Source: an uncultured Paracoccaceae bacterium (GTDB lineage: Bacteria; Pseudomonadota; Alphaproteobacteria; Rhodobacterales; Rhodobacteraceae). From it: a DNA stretch of 64,000 bases. The notes under the pieces are model-generated. The model made no database searches and was not told the origin of the DNA. It saw nothing but the letters and a program-made list of their open reading frames with translations. Position numbers and translations under genes: made by a program. The DNA is taken from NCBI GenBank assembly GCA_947496605.1, contig CANMDF010000004.1, positions 248,001 to 312,000 of the forward strand, given 5' to 3'. Positions 36,291 through 45,342 of the stretch are shown here, in pieces (the first letter of the stretch is position 1; every line of letters begins with the position of its first letter).

Positions 36291-36869
36291 TTAGGGTCCT
36301 GCAAACATGATCGCAAACAGAATGAAGGGCGCAAATTCCATAGCACCCAGCGCTACGATCAGACCCCTCATCAGCAGCCTTTGAAAGCGTCGCCAAAGGA
36401 TACCGCAACACAGCAGAGACAAGGCAACTTCAAGCGCACCAACGAGGTTACCATAGTGATCCGGGTCCCAGTAGCTGACTGGGCTTTGGAAAATCCAATT
36501 GCTCAGAGGCCAAAAATGCGCCCGCCCGTCATCATTATGGAACAGAAAATCCAAACCAAGATGCAATAGCGCGGCACCACAAAGCGCAATGACAACAGGC
36601 GACCGCATCATCCCCCCAATTGCCAACGCGATGCCCCATAGGATAATAGAGTTATCGATCCTGAAAATGCTCTGCCAAGTATCCGAGAAATAAAGCTGCC
36701 CAAACACCACGTCAGGCGATGTGCCCAACACCAACAAATGCCAACCCGCCATCAAGTAAAGTGACAAGTCAGGGATCAACGCCCCCGCCAAGGCCGCCGC
36801 TGTTACAGCCGGACGTCCTGCTTTGCCGAATGCTGTTAGCCCAAAAATCAGATGCGCTGGCGTGTTCAT
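36291..36869 (-). CDS. Membrane-bound metal-dependent hydrolase-like protein (YdjM/DUF457-like)
   Basis: A 192-residue membrane protein with four or five hydrophobic segments. [14 protein letters not shown] at the start, [14 protein letters not shown] and [20 protein letters not shown] contain the His/Asp positions (H..D, HxxLD) that give the YdjM/DUF457 family its predicted metal-dependent hydrolase name. ATG 36869 gives the usual family start and has GGGGAAA upstream. It is divergent from cobQ by 52 bases and is sometimes named after it in annotations, but I see no direct cobalamin link. The substrate is unknown. Confidence 0.7.
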   Translation of the reverse strand: MNTPAHLIFGLTAFGKAGRPAVTAAALAGALIPDLSLYLMAGWHLLVLGTSPDVVFGQLYFSDTWQSIFRIDNSIILWGIALAIGGMMRSPVVIALCGAALLHLGLDFLFHNDDGRAHFWPLSNWIFQSPVSYWDPDHYGNLVGALEVALSLLCCGILWRRFQRLLMRGLIVALGAMEFAPFILFAIMFAGP

Positions 36870-36921
36870 GGTCTTTCCCCGCGCCCCTTGCGCCCCTATG
36901 AAGTTAGCAAAGGGGACGGCG

Positions 36922-38367
36922 ATGACCAGAGCAATCATGATCCAAGGTGCGGGCTCAAATGTTGGCAAATCCATGCTGGTGGCAGGGATCGCGCGTGCTT
37001 GCGTCAAACGTGGCATGTCCGTGGCTCCATTCAAGCCTCAGAACATGTCCAACAATGCAGCTGTTACCGCTGACGGTGGTGAAATCGGCCGTGCGCAAGC
37101 CCTACAAGCACTGGCCTGTGGCTTAGCGCCGCTTGTCGATATGAACCCCGTCCTGCTGAAACCAGAGACTGAGACGGGGGCGCAAGTCATTGTCCAAGGC
37201 AAGCGCTTTGCCACAATGAAAGCGCGGGATTACGGCAAGCAGAAAGCCAAGCTCTTGCCCCCGGTACTTGAGAGCTTTCGCAGGATCGGAGAAGGCCGCG
37301 ATCTGGTGATCGTCGAAGGCGCTGGCAGCCCCGCAGAGGTAAACCTGCGCGCTGGCGACATTGCCAACATGGGGTTTGCCGCAGCAGCAAATGTTCCAGT
37401 CGTGCTGGTAGGCGATATTGATCGTGGCGGTGTGATTGCGCAATTGGTCGGCACACATGCTGTTTTGCCCGATGACGACGAAGCCCGCATCAAGGGTTTT
37501 GCCATCAACAAATTCCGCGGTGATCCGACCCTCTTTGCAGAAGGCATGGATATCATCGCAGAACGCACTGCTTGGGCGCCATTGGGCATCATCCCGTGGT
37601 TCGCTGATGCATGGAAGCTGCCTGCTGAAGACGTCATGGATATCGCAAGCCGGAAAGGTGGGGCGATCAAAATCGCGGTGCCCCGTCTGAATAGGATTGC
37701 AAACTTTGATGATCTTGATCCGCTCACTGCGACGCCTGATGTGAGCGTCGAAATCATTGAGGCCGGACGTCCCCTGCCCGGCGATGCTGATCTTGTGATC
37801 ATTCCAGGGTCCAAATCGACCATAGCTGATCTTGCGCATTTTCGGGCGCAGGGATGGGACATTGATCTGCAAGCCCATGTGCGACGGGGTGGGCATGTGT
37901 TGGGGATTTGTGGCGGGTATCAGATGCTGGGCACTGAAATCATTGACGACGACGGCATTGAAGGGCCGCCCAGCCGCGTACCAGGATTGGGGCTTCTTGA
38001 TGTGCAGACTGTCATGGCATCTGCCAAGCGGTTGGCCCTTTCAGAGGCAACATATATGCCGACAGGTGATGCTGTGAGCGGATATGAGATCCATTTGGGG
38101 GTCACAGAGGGGCACGACTGCCAGCGAGCTTGGTTGTCCTTAAATGGCCGCGATGAAGGGGCCGCATCTGCCGATGGCAAAGTCATGGGGTGCTATTTGC
38201 ACGGGCTCTTTAGCGCAGACGCGTTTCGCGCAGCATTTCTTGCGAAACTTGGCAAGCCGGTGACGGCCCACGACTATGCGCAAAGCGTCGAAGACACGCT
38301 TGATGCGCTGGCGGATCATTTAGAGACACACATGGATATAGATCAGCTTTTGACGCTGGCGGGCTAG
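36922..38367 (+). CDS. cobQ: Cobyric acid synthase
   Basis: A 481-residue amidotransferase that amidates adenosylcobyrinic a,c-diamide at four positions during cobalamin synthesis. The P-loop is [36 protein letters not shown] binds the corrin substrate, and [18 protein letters not shown] follows. The C-terminal glutaminase has its Cys in [13 protein letters not shown] and the His in GYEIHLG. ATG 36922 has AAGGGGAC upstream. No other cob gene or cobalamin riboswitch is visible here, so it is separated from the rest of the pathway. It converges on the next gene with a shared CTAG. Confidence 0.96.
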   Translation: MTRAIMIQGAGSNVGKSMLVAGIARACVKRGMSVAPFKPQNMSNNAAVTADGGEIGRAQALQALACGLAPLVDMNPVLLKPETETGAQVIVQGKRFATMKARDYGKQKAKLLPPVLESFRRIGEGRDLVIVEGAGSPAEVNLRAGDIANMGFAAAANVPVVLVGDIDRGGVIAQLVGTHAVLPDDDEARIKGFAINKFRGDPTLFAEGMDIIAERTAWAPLGIIPWFADAWKLPAEDVMDIASRKGGAIKIAVPRLNRIANFDDLDPLTATPDVSVEIIEAGRPLPGDADLVIIPGSKSTIADLAHFRAQGWDIDLQAHVRRGGHVLGICGGYQMLGTEIIDDDGIEGPPSRVPGLGLLDVQTVMASAKRLALSEATYMPTGDAVSGYEIHLGVTEGHDCQRAWLSLNGRDEGAASADGKVMGCYLHGLFSADAFRAAFLAKLGKPVTAHDYAQSVEDTLDALADHLETHMDIDQLLTLAG

Positions 38368-39041
38368 TCTTGCCCCATCGCACGGCTGGTAAGAACACGG
38401 TTGATTTCACGACGTACCAATTTGCGTACATTGCGCGTGATACGTTCACCAAGTTCACCGCCCAGTTCGTCATGAACAATCTCGATCACCAAACTGCGGA
38501 GCGCTGCATCATCAAGACCGTCCATAACCGAAGCGGTCAGCGCTTTCTTGTCGTCCACCGGCTCAGCAACAGCGGTATCTTGCCGACCTTCCAACTGTGG
38601 CTGAAGTACATCACGTAATTGCGCGGCTTTTGTCATTTCTGAGGAAGCTTCAGGGGTTTCTTGCGATTCGACCTGCGGCTTTTGGAAAGCGCTTGCGGCC
38701 CATGCCGCTTTGGCAAAGCTTTCACCCTCATCCGGCTCCCATTCATCAAACTGCGACGTGACCGCTGCCTCTAGTTCTGCAATGGTTGCCTCTAGCCCAG
38801 CCTTGTCAAAGCTCTGGACCGGTGGCAACGGCCTGAGGTGCGCAACAGATCGATGATCGCTTAGTCCAGTGTTTGTTGAGGTTTTCGCAATTTCATCCGC
38901 AGGCACGCGCTGTTCTGGCGTCAAAATCAAACGATCCATCAGAATGCGCGAACGGGTGCGCATTGGTTCTTTGTGCGAAACAAAGTCCCTTACTGATGAG
39001 ACAAGTTCGTCGATGTCGTCGGTCTGCACCATCTTAGACAT
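38364..39041 (-). CDS. Acidic coiled protein with a PopZ-like C-terminal helix region (hypothetical)
   Basis: A 225-residue protein of three parts: an N-terminal helix ([19 protein letters not shown]), a low-complexity acidic and Pro/Glu-rich middle (about residues 55-155), and a C-terminal amphipathic region [20 protein letters not shown] followed by [14 protein letters not shown]. The pattern of a disordered acidic linker plus a C-terminal helix ending in LVRREI resembles the polar organiser PopZ (DUF2497), but identity is not clear. ATG 39041 has AGGA upstream; ATG 39050 is possible. It lies 70 bases ahead of tolC on the same strand. Function unknown. Confidence 0.6.
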   Translation of the reverse strand: MSKMVQTDDIDELVSSVRDFVSHKEPMRTRSRILMDRLILTPEQRVPADEIAKTSTNTGLSDHRSVAHLRPLPPVQSFDKAGLEATIAELEAAVTSQFDEWEPDEGESFAKAAWAASAFQKPQVESQETPEASSEMTKAAQLRDVLQPQLEGRQDTAVAEPVDDKKALTASVMDGLDDAALRSLVIEIVHDELGGELGERITRNVRKLVRREINRVLTSRAMGQD

Positions 39042-39111
39042 CCTGTTCATCCTAGATTTGCACGTCTTGGCGACATTTTAGCGAACAGAAACGCACCTCA
39101 CAACCGGCGGG

Positions 39112-40476
39112 TTATTCTTTCCCGATTGCCTGCAAAACCCGATCAAGCGCTGCACCTTGTTCGGACACGATCGAAGGCGCATCTTTGACAAGGTTGTAAT
39201 AAGCTGATGGGTCATACTGTTGGACAGGCAGGTTCAGGTGATCAGCGGTCAACAGACCCATCGCAGACAAGAGAGTATAAGACGCGATTACTTCGTCAGC
39301 TTGCGCTGCGATACGGTTTGCTTGGGCGTCCAGAAGCTCTTGTTCGGCGTTCAAAACATCCAGGGTGGTCCGTGACCCCAGCGTCGCTTCTTCGCGAACA
39401 CCTTCAAACGCAGTTCGTGCCGCACTGATCTGCTGATCAGAGGCTTGCCGGGATGCGCGAGCAACCTGCAAAGACGCGAACGCGTTGCCGACTTGTTGCT
39501 CAATCCCCAACGACGTCAGATGCAATGCGGAACGGGCTGCATCGCGGTTTGCCTGTACCTGCCGAAACTGGCTGAGGATAAGGCCACCTCGGTAGATCGG
39601 CCCCCCGACGTTTACACCGATTTGGGCGGAATTGTTGGAATCTTTGTCAGTACTTACGAAACCGTTCAAAGACACAGAAGGACGTGTTGCCGCTTCTGCC
39701 CGCATGATATTGATCTCGGCCGCTGTCACAGAATGCTGGGCTTCTAGAACGGCTGGGTGGTTGCGCACCGCGAACGCTTTGGCGTCGTTCAAGCTGCGCG
39801 ATACAGGTGCCGGGCTGACAGAGCGTGGCCCCGACGGCGCACGGCCAATTGCAACTTTGTATTCCTCGACAGACCGCTCCTGATCGCCCTGTGCGGCGGC
39901 CAAAAGGCTGCGGGCGGCGGCAAGACGTGCTTCTGCAAGGGCCACATCAGTGCGGGTGACTTCACCAACCTCAAACCGATCTTGGGCAGCACGAAATTCT
40001 TGGGTGATCAGACGTACATTATTCTGGCGGAGCTGTACAAATTCGCCCGCACTGCGCAGGTTCATGTATGCTTGGACAGCACGTAAAAGCACATCTTGCT
40101 CAACACCGCGCAAGGCTTGGCGCGTTCCTAGAACCACCTCTTTCTGGGCATCAATACCGAGCTGGTTCACACCAAAATCGAATAGCACCAAATCACCTGT
40201 GATCCGGGCGAGGGCAGAATTCGTCGCCGTTTCAATTGGCGTCTCAACCCAAGTTCTGTTTGCGCTTACCGACCAGTTGATGACCGGCAACGTGGCTGCA
40301 ACGGATTGGGCGACGCCTTCGTCTGCGGCGCGTAGAAGGGCTCGGTTTTGATCCAGCAGACCAGAATTGTTGTAGGCGGCGGACAATGCGTTGGCCAAAG
40401 TGTCTGCCTTCGAGGCAGATGCACTCAAGACGGTCAATGCGATTGCAACTGCGGCCAATCCTCTACGTTTGATCAT
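39112..40476 (-). CDS. TolC family outer-membrane channel protein
   Basis: A 454-residue outer-membrane efflux protein with a signal peptide (MIKRRGLAAVAIALTVLSAS, cleavage near ASKA at about 24). Two repeats of the OEP fold are visible: LANALSAAYNNSGLLDQNRA with AAQDRFEVGEVTRTDVALAE, and AFAVRNHPAVLEAQHSVTAA with TLGSRTTLDVLNAEQELLDA. It would form the trimeric exit duct for type I secretion and multidrug pumps. Pairing with an upstream pcm-like gene is common in alphaproteobacteria. Confidence 0.92.
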   Translation of the reverse strand: MIKRRGLAAVAIALTVLSASASKADTLANALSAAYNNSGLLDQNRALLRAADEGVAQSVAATLPVINWSVSANRTWVETPIETATNSALARITGDLVLFDFGVNQLGIDAQKEVVLGTRQALRGVEQDVLLRAVQAYMNLRSAGEFVQLRQNNVRLITQEFRAAQDRFEVGEVTRTDVALAEARLAAARSLLAAAQGDQERSVEEYKVAIGRAPSGPRSVSPAPVSRSLNDAKAFAVRNHPAVLEAQHSVTAAEINIMRAEAATRPSVSLNGFVSTDKDSNNSAQIGVNVGGPIYRGGLILSQFRQVQANRDAARSALHLTSLGIEQQVGNAFASLQVARASRQASDQQISAARTAFEGVREEATLGSRTTLDVLNAEQELLDAQANRIAAQADEVIASYTLLSAMGLLTADHLNLPVQQYDPSAYYNLVKDAPSIVSEQGAALDRVLQAIGKE

Positions 40477-40534
40477 GCGATACCCTTACTTGGTTTGTAT
40501 TTGGTACGCGAAACCCCGCGCAAACGATCACTCT

Positions 40535-41188
40535 TCACAGCGCGAAAGCTGTCTGTTTTTCAAAACCCGCCAAAACAGGCGCGCTGGCATTGAACGAAAA
40601 TCGCCAATTCATTGCGCCATCAATCTTATGTCCAATCCGGACGACACCTAATGTGCCTTCCGCAAATACGGCCGCAATCCGGCCGCCTTCACGCAATTGA
40701 TCGATGATTGCGGATGGCACATCCTCAACACCACCTTGCAAAATGATGATGTCGTAAGGACCGGACTTGGCCGATCCTTCTGCCAACGCACCTTCCATCA
40801 CAGCCGCGTTGTCCGCGCCATGCTTTGACAAAAGTGATTGGGCTTCCTGCGCACGCGTCTCATCGTCTTCGACAGCCACAACAAAATCGCTCATTCTTGC
40901 CAAAACGGCAGTGGAATATCCCAGCCCACAAGCCACATCAAGCACGACATGGCCGGGTTGGATATCGAGCGCATCAATCATCTTGGCTAATGTCCGCGGC
41001 TCTAACATCACGCGACCACCCCCAATATCGAGGTTTTCGCCTACATATGCGGCCTCGCGCATTGCATCAGGCACAAAGGATTCACGCGGTACTGAAAGCA
41101 TCGCATCAATGATTGGAAACTTCGTCACATCAGATGGGCGCACCTGCGTGTCGACCATCATTGTACGGCGGGAGGTATAGTCAGTCAC
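40535..41188 (-). CDS. Protein-L-isoaspartate O-methyltransferase-like protein
   Basis: A 217-residue SAM-dependent methyltransferase of the Pcm family. MMVDTQVRPSDVTKFPIIDA and PRESFVPD form the N-terminal strip, PRTLAKMIDALDIQPGHVVL leads to motif I VLDVACGLGYSTAVLARM, and IILQGGVEDVP takes the place of the post-motif strand. Classical Pcm repairs isoaspartate; many alphaproteobacterial versions beside tolC are divergent and lack full proof of this activity. It lies 58 bases upstream of tolC and probably shares its transcript. Confidence 0.85.
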   Translation of the reverse strand: MTDYTSRRTMMVDTQVRPSDVTKFPIIDAMLSVPRESFVPDAMREAAYVGENLDIGGGRVMLEPRTLAKMIDALDIQPGHVVLDVACGLGYSTAVLARMSDFVVAVEDDETRAQEAQSLLSKHGADNAAVMEGALAEGSAKSGPYDIIILQGGVEDVPSAIIDQLREGGRIAAVFAEGTLGVVRIGHKIDGAMNWRFSFNASAPVLAGFEKQTAFAL

Positions 41189-41319
41189 GATCTAAACTCT
41201 TTCGTTCAGTATGTTTGTTTTCCTGATGCCATAGATGGCAGCGGTCAGCAACATTGAACATATAGGCAATCGATCTGATTTTAGTAAGTCCGATCGCATG
41301 TGATTGGCGGTTTTTAGGC

Positions 41320-42915
41320 CTATTCGCTGCGCCGGAAGACAGCATAGCGCCCACCTGCCCCGTTGATCACGCGGCTGTCAATCAACTCAAATCCGGTGAG
41401 GTCGATCCGCTCTAGGTGGCGTTGGCGACCGACGATCACAACAGGACCGGATTTTTCCAAGAGTGTTTTCAACGTATCAGCATCGTCAATCTGCACCACA
41501 TCTCGGTCTGCATAATATGAAAAGATGCCCGGATACGTGCGATATGCGACGGGCAAATGCCCTGCCTCTGCCAAACGTCCCAAATGCTCTGCGGGAATGC
41601 GTGTTGAGGTGGTTTCATTCATGCCCGGCAATAGCACTGCCGCAAGCAGCAAGCTCCACACCACCATCGCCGCCGATTGGACCAACAAAACGGTATGCCC
41701 TGCTTTGCGCAACCACAGCATAAAGCCACCCAGCACGAGTAAGAATGCACCGCAGATGAAAGCACCCGTCTGAAAAGCCGCCGCATCTTCGGAAAATGCA
41801 TATCCTGCAAGCAGCAGCCCAAAGAACATGACCATGGCAGCAACGCCTGCCCACGCCCGAGGCAACGTGCGCGTGGCAAGCAAAGCGCCAATGAGCAATG
41901 ACAACTGCACAAGAATGGGCAAGACATAGACGCCAACTTTGCCGTCCAAAGACGACAGCGCCATGAAATTGACGAACGCACCAATCGCCAGAATGCCAAC
42001 TGCGTCAAGTTGCTTGCGGTGCGCCCAAATCGCCGCGGGCCACTTTAAAATCCGCCGCCAAGGCAGTGCGAACGCCAATCCCGTCCACGGCAAGGCCAGT
42101 ACGGGCAGCACGACAAAGTAGTAGGCGAAAGGTTCGCTATGATGAAAGGTGTCTGTCGCCCGCGCTACAACCTGTTGGCCAATGATCTGATCGCGAAAGA
42201 AATCCCACCCTTCGACCAAGATGATGCCAACGGCCCAACTGGCCATAACCGCAATAGACAACAAAAGCCCAAGCACAGTTGTGGCCCGCAAGATAGACTT
42301 GCCGCGCCCTGCCCAAATGGTCGCCGCCCAAACAGAAACTAATGGCAAAAGCAGCCCCAATGGCCCCTTTACCAACACAGAAAGCCCGGTCAGCGCAAAA
42401 CCGATATAGGCATACTTGGCGGCCTCACCGTTGAAATAGTAGCGATGTAAATAAGCCTGTCCGCCGATCATCAACGCGACGAATAGCAAATCCATACGCA
42501 CGTAGTGCAACAGGAAAACCATCCCAAAGAGACTAAGCTGAACCAACACACCTGTCGCGAAACCGGTTTTGTTCACCCCAACAGCAGACGCCAACGCGCG
42601 CATCGCAAAAAGGAGGAAAATCGCTGAAACGGCAGACCCCAGCCACATCACATCAGGCATACCCACACCGGGTATCAGGTCAAGCAACGCCAAAAGCAGA
42701 AAATAAACCGGCGGCTTGTCAGGATAGGCCTCACCGTTCAGGTTTAGAACAATCCAATGTCCGTCGCGCACGAGGTTTGAATACACCTCAGCATAGCGCA
42801 CCTCATCCGAGAACCAAAGCCATCGGCTATCCAGCACCGGCAACGTCTGAGCCAAGATCAGTGCGATCCCAACCAGAATAGGAAAGCGGACAACGATATC
42901 CCAAAGGCGCTGCAT
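41320..42915 (-). CDS. ArnT-like lipid A glycosyltransferase (GT83, polyprenyl-phosphate-sugar dependent)
   Basis: A 531-residue membrane GT-C enzyme with about 12 hydrophobic segments. The first periplasmic loop carries DSRWLWFSDEVRYAEVYSNL with the acidic D-E pair of the active site, followed by GEAYPDKPPVYFLLLALLDL, the conserved PDKPP strip of ArnT and PMT-like enzymes. The C-terminal periplasmic domain includes the AEHLGRLAEAGHLPVAYRTY region. It would move a sugar from undecaprenyl-phosphate to lipid A or another envelope acceptor. It follows LABN and GT2 genes within one base, forming a three-gene operon. Confidence 0.88.
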   Translation of the reverse strand: MQRLWDIVVRFPILVGIALILAQTLPVLDSRWLWFSDEVRYAEVYSNLVRDGHWIVLNLNGEAYPDKPPVYFLLLALLDLIPGVGMPDVMWLGSAVSAIFLLFAMRALASAVGVNKTGFATGVLVQLSLFGMVFLLHYVRMDLLFVALMIGGQAYLHRYYFNGEAAKYAYIGFALTGLSVLVKGPLGLLLPLVSVWAATIWAGRGKSILRATTVLGLLLSIAVMASWAVGIILVEGWDFFRDQIIGQQVVARATDTFHHSEPFAYYFVVLPVLALPWTGLAFALPWRRILKWPAAIWAHRKQLDAVGILAIGAFVNFMALSSLDGKVGVYVLPILVQLSLLIGALLATRTLPRAWAGVAAMVMFFGLLLAGYAFSEDAAAFQTGAFICGAFLLVLGGFMLWLRKAGHTVLLVQSAAMVVWSLLLAAVLLPGMNETTSTRIPAEHLGRLAEAGHLPVAYRTYPGIFSYYADRDVVQIDDADTLKTLLEKSGPVVIVGRQRHLERIDLTGFELIDSRVINGAGGRYAVFRRSE

Positions 42916-42916
42916 T

Positions 42917-43207
42917 TTATTGCAAGCGCTCTCGGCGGATCAAAAATAGGTTCCGCGAATAAATCGCAAGGCCCATCGATTGGCCCAGGATAAAGACCGG
43001 GTCGCCCCGGTAAATGGCGTAGGACAGCAAGACCGCGCCACCAATGATCGAGAAATACCAAAATGCGACCGGAACGGTCGAACGCCCCGCACGTTCAGAC
43101 GCGATCCACTGCACAAGAAACCGTGCAGTGAACGCCAACTGGCCGCCTAGGCCAACCATGACCCAAGTGAACTCTGCCCAACTATCGACGTTCAAGAATT
43201 CAAACAT
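42917..43207 (-). CDS. Lipid-A-disaccharide synthase N-terminal domain (LABN) membrane protein
   Basis: A 96-residue protein with three membrane helices and the LABN signature: FLVQWIASERAGRSTVPVAF then WYFSIIGGAVLLSYAIYRGD and PVFILGQSMGLAIYSRNLFL. Stand-alone LABN proteins occur beside GT2 and ArnT-like genes and are thought to assist lipid-linked sugar transfer, perhaps in flipping the polyprenyl-phosphate sugar; this is not proven. It overlaps the GT2 gene by eight bases and ends one base before the ArnT-like start. Confidence 0.92.
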   Translation of the reverse strand: MFEFLNVDSWAEFTWVMVGLGGQLAFTARFLVQWIASERAGRSTVPVAFWYFSIIGGAVLLSYAIYRGDPVFILGQSMGLAIYSRNLFLIRRERLQ

Positions 43208-43955
43208 GTGGCAGTTTTCCCGGGGTTTGCTGAAGGACTTCGGACATTTTATTCACGCGCTTACGACGACGGATCAACCAACTGACGCCAATCAGGTCAA
43301 ATATACCAACAAATCCACGTTGCAGGTTATTATACTTTGATCGCCCGGCACTGCGTTCGCGATGTGTGACATCGACATGATCGATATCCCAGCCATCGCG
43401 GATCATCAAAGCTGGCAAATACCGGTGCATGTGGTTGAAAACCGGCAAGGCCAGAAAGGCATCTCGGCGAAATGCCTTAAGCCCGCATCCGGTATCACGC
43501 GTTCCGTCTTTGAGCAGCGACGACCGCAGCTTGTTGGCAAATTTTGACGCCCAGCGCTTTGACAGAGTGTCTTGGCGGCCCACACGTTGCCCTGCGACAA
43601 GCCCAAGGTTATGTGCACCGTCAGCAAGCAGTGGCGCGATAATGTTGGGCAATTCCAAAGGTGGGTTCTGGCCATCACCATCAAGCATCGCGATGATCGG
43701 CGATGTCGCATGCAAGACGCCACTGTGAATGGCAGCGCTTTGGCCACCAACATGTGCATGGCTGACGACAACCAACCGCTCTTCGGTCTTTTGCAGTTCT
43801 GACAAGACCGTTGCAGTGGCATCTGTCGATGCATCATTCACAAAAATCACTTGATGTAGCGGATAGGCGGACTGCGTCTCTAGGATTTCAGCAAGCAAGT
43901 CTGTGACATTGTCCGCTTCATTATGGACTGGGACGACAATTGAGACGTTCTGCAT
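43200..43955 (-). CDS. Polyprenyl-phosphate glycosyltransferase, GT2 family (ArnC/DPM1-like)
   Basis: A 251-residue GT2 enzyme. VSIVVPVHNEADNVTDLLAE and VIFVNDASTDATATVLSEL form the nucleotide-binding start, IIAMLDGDGQNPP carries the DxD-type metal site, and DTGCGLKAFRRDAFLALPVF plus VTHRERSAGRSKYNNLQRG match the dolichyl/undecaprenyl-phosphate sugar synthases. It would load a sugar on undecaprenyl phosphate on the cytoplasmic face for use by the ArnT-like enzyme. No C-terminal membrane helix is clear, unlike ArnC, so it is closer to DPM1. It is the first gene of the trio. Confidence 0.88.
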   Translation of the reverse strand: MQNVSIVVPVHNEADNVTDLLAEILETQSAYPLHQVIFVNDASTDATATVLSELQKTEERLVVVSHAHVGGQSAAIHSGVLHATSPIIAMLDGDGQNPPLELPNIIAPLLADGAHNLGLVAGQRVGRQDTLSKRWASKFANKLRSSLLKDGTRDTGCGLKAFRRDAFLALPVFNHMHRYLPALMIRDGWDIDHVDVTHRERSAGRSKYNNLQRGFVGIFDLIGVSWLIRRRKRVNKMSEVLQQTPGKLPHV

Positions 43956-44185
43956 CTTTTGCTCAAATTCTGCCTATGATGTCGTGCAGTGACCGGGCGC
44001 GACGACAATAACTTCGATGCGACCTGCAGGATACAAGTAACGCATGTTGTGGCCATCTGATGGACTGCCCCAACGCAATTTGCGCTAGCGAAGCCTGTAA
44101 AAGATGTCAATCTTGCGGTAAGCAATCATCCACCCTTCGTTGGGGTATCAGTTGCGCAATTGCCGCGTTGAAGAGGGTCTGGAAA

Positions 44186-44214
44186 GCAAAAAGCCTGCCC
44201 CGAAAGACAGGCTT
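44186..44214 (-). terminator. Rho-independent terminator of the VPLPA-CTERM gene
   Basis: On the minus strand AAGCCTG (from 44214) pairs with CAGGCTT (to 44191) around a ten-base loop, followed by TTTGC. It lies 22 bases after the stop of the gene at 44237 and ends that single-gene transcript. The rest of the 281-base gap to the GT2 start holds no gene that I can support. Confidence 0.85.
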
Positions 44215-44236
44215 GTCATTGAATCTCTTTTTTGGC

Positions 44237-44938
44237 TTATGCCGCTTTATTGCGACGCGAAACAAACCCGAAGGCCGCAAACCCCGCCAAAAGCAAAGGC
44301 AGCGAAGCTGGCACGGGTACAGCTGCAATAGAGGCTTCAAACTCGCCAATCGCACCAGACCGGCCATTGAAATCGACAACAAACCGGTCACCTGCAAGAC
44401 CATCGAAGTCTAGGAAAGTATAGAGATTATTATCAGTGTTATTGTTTGAATCAGCATCAATCGTTGTTGTCAGAGCTCCGACGGACGTCGCACCATCATA
44501 CAGCGTCACCGTAGAACCAACGCGTGCATCCAACAGGAAGACACGTCCAAGGTTGATCAGGCTATCAAAAGCAAACTGGATCAAACCGCCAGTACCGTCA
44601 TCGTCAGGCGTGTAGACGCCGCCATTGGCTGCGTTCTCTTGTGCAATAATCGCATTGCCAAAAGAACGGTCCAACGCATCATCTAACGCACCAGCAAGGG
44701 AAAATGGCGACTGAAGGTCGGGATCTGCCGTGTTTGCAGCCGTTGTCTGGAAGACGACAGCCACATCTGGACTGCCGGCACTTGCGCCATCGGCCGACGC
44801 CGTCCCAGTGAGGCCCGCGCCAAAATCAAACTCTGTCAGCACGGAGCCGACGGTTAGGCCATCAAAATTCACAGTTGACGCATTTGCGGCACCGCTCAAC
44901 ATCACCGCCAAGGCTGTGGCCGATAAAATCTTACGCAT
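44237..44938 (-). CDS. Secreted protein with VPLPA-CTERM sorting signal
   Basis: A 233-residue exported protein: signal peptide MRKILSATALAVMLSGAANA (cleavage near residue 20), an acidic Asp/Asn/Gly-rich beta-type middle with SNNNTDNNLYTFLDFDG, and the C-terminal tripartite signal VPVPASLPLLLAGFAAFGF plus VSRRNKAA (residues 207-233). The signal, a short Pro motif, a helix and a basic end, is the VPLPA form of PEP-CTERM, processed by an exosortase in this order. No exosortase gene is in the window. It stands alone, bordered by tRNA-Cys and a terminator. Surface attachment or a matrix role is likely. Confidence 0.85.
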   Translation of the reverse strand: MRKILSATALAVMLSGAANASTVNFDGLTVGSVLTEFDFGAGLTGTASADGASAGSPDVAVVFQTTAANTADPDLQSPFSLAGALDDALDRSFGNAIIAQENAANGGVYTPDDDGTGGLIQFAFDSLINLGRVFLLDARVGSTVTLYDGATSVGALTTTIDADSNNNTDNNLYTFLDFDGLAGDRFVVDFNGRSGAIGEFEASIAAVPVPASLPLLLAGFAAFGFVSRRNKAA

Positions 44939-45083
44939 TGGTTACTCTTCCTCAATCATTAACATCACGTTCATAAAGCGCCCAAAAATAAGTTGCAATG
45001 TGTATTTGGGCCTTGCCAGAACAGGGCCCAAAAGACATCACGGGGTGCGTGCAAGAACAAGAGAGCAGCGTGTAAGGAAGGTG

Positions 45084-45157
45084 TGGAGGCGAGTACCGGA
45101 ATCGAACCGGTGTACACGGATTTGCAATCCGCTGCATAACCACTCTACCAACTCGCC
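45084..45157 (-). tRNA. tRNA-Cys (anticodon GCA)
   Basis: The minus strand folds as a 74-base tRNA with encoded CCA. GGCGAGT (45151-45157) pairs with ACTCGCC (45088-45094), discriminator T at 45087, then CCA at 45084-45086. The anticodon loop in CGGATTGCAAATCCG gives anticodon GCA, and GGTTCGATTCC is the T arm. Confidence 0.96.
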
Positions 45158-45342
45158 TCGTGATCACGTCACCTAAGGATGGTGTCAATTAAGGTCAAGC
45201 ACTTATGATAGTTCCTGCACAACACTTCCGTATTAACTGTATATCCAAGCACGCGTTGCCCGTTCCCTTTCCGGCCGCATCACGCTAGCTTAAGACCAAA
45301 CGTCGTCGGACTGACCGATAACACTTTGATTTGGATGACAGG

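Noticed and set aside
36870..36921. Cobalamin riboswitch upstream of cobQ
   Set aside because: The 52-base gap to the divergent gene is too short for the riboswitch, and no B12-box-like sequence is visible.
44060..44413. Cys-rich open frame starting MDCPNAICASEACKRC
   Set aside because: The Cys-rich start is attractive, but the frame runs through the terminator and the 3' end of the VPLPA-CTERM gene, and no ribosome site precedes it.
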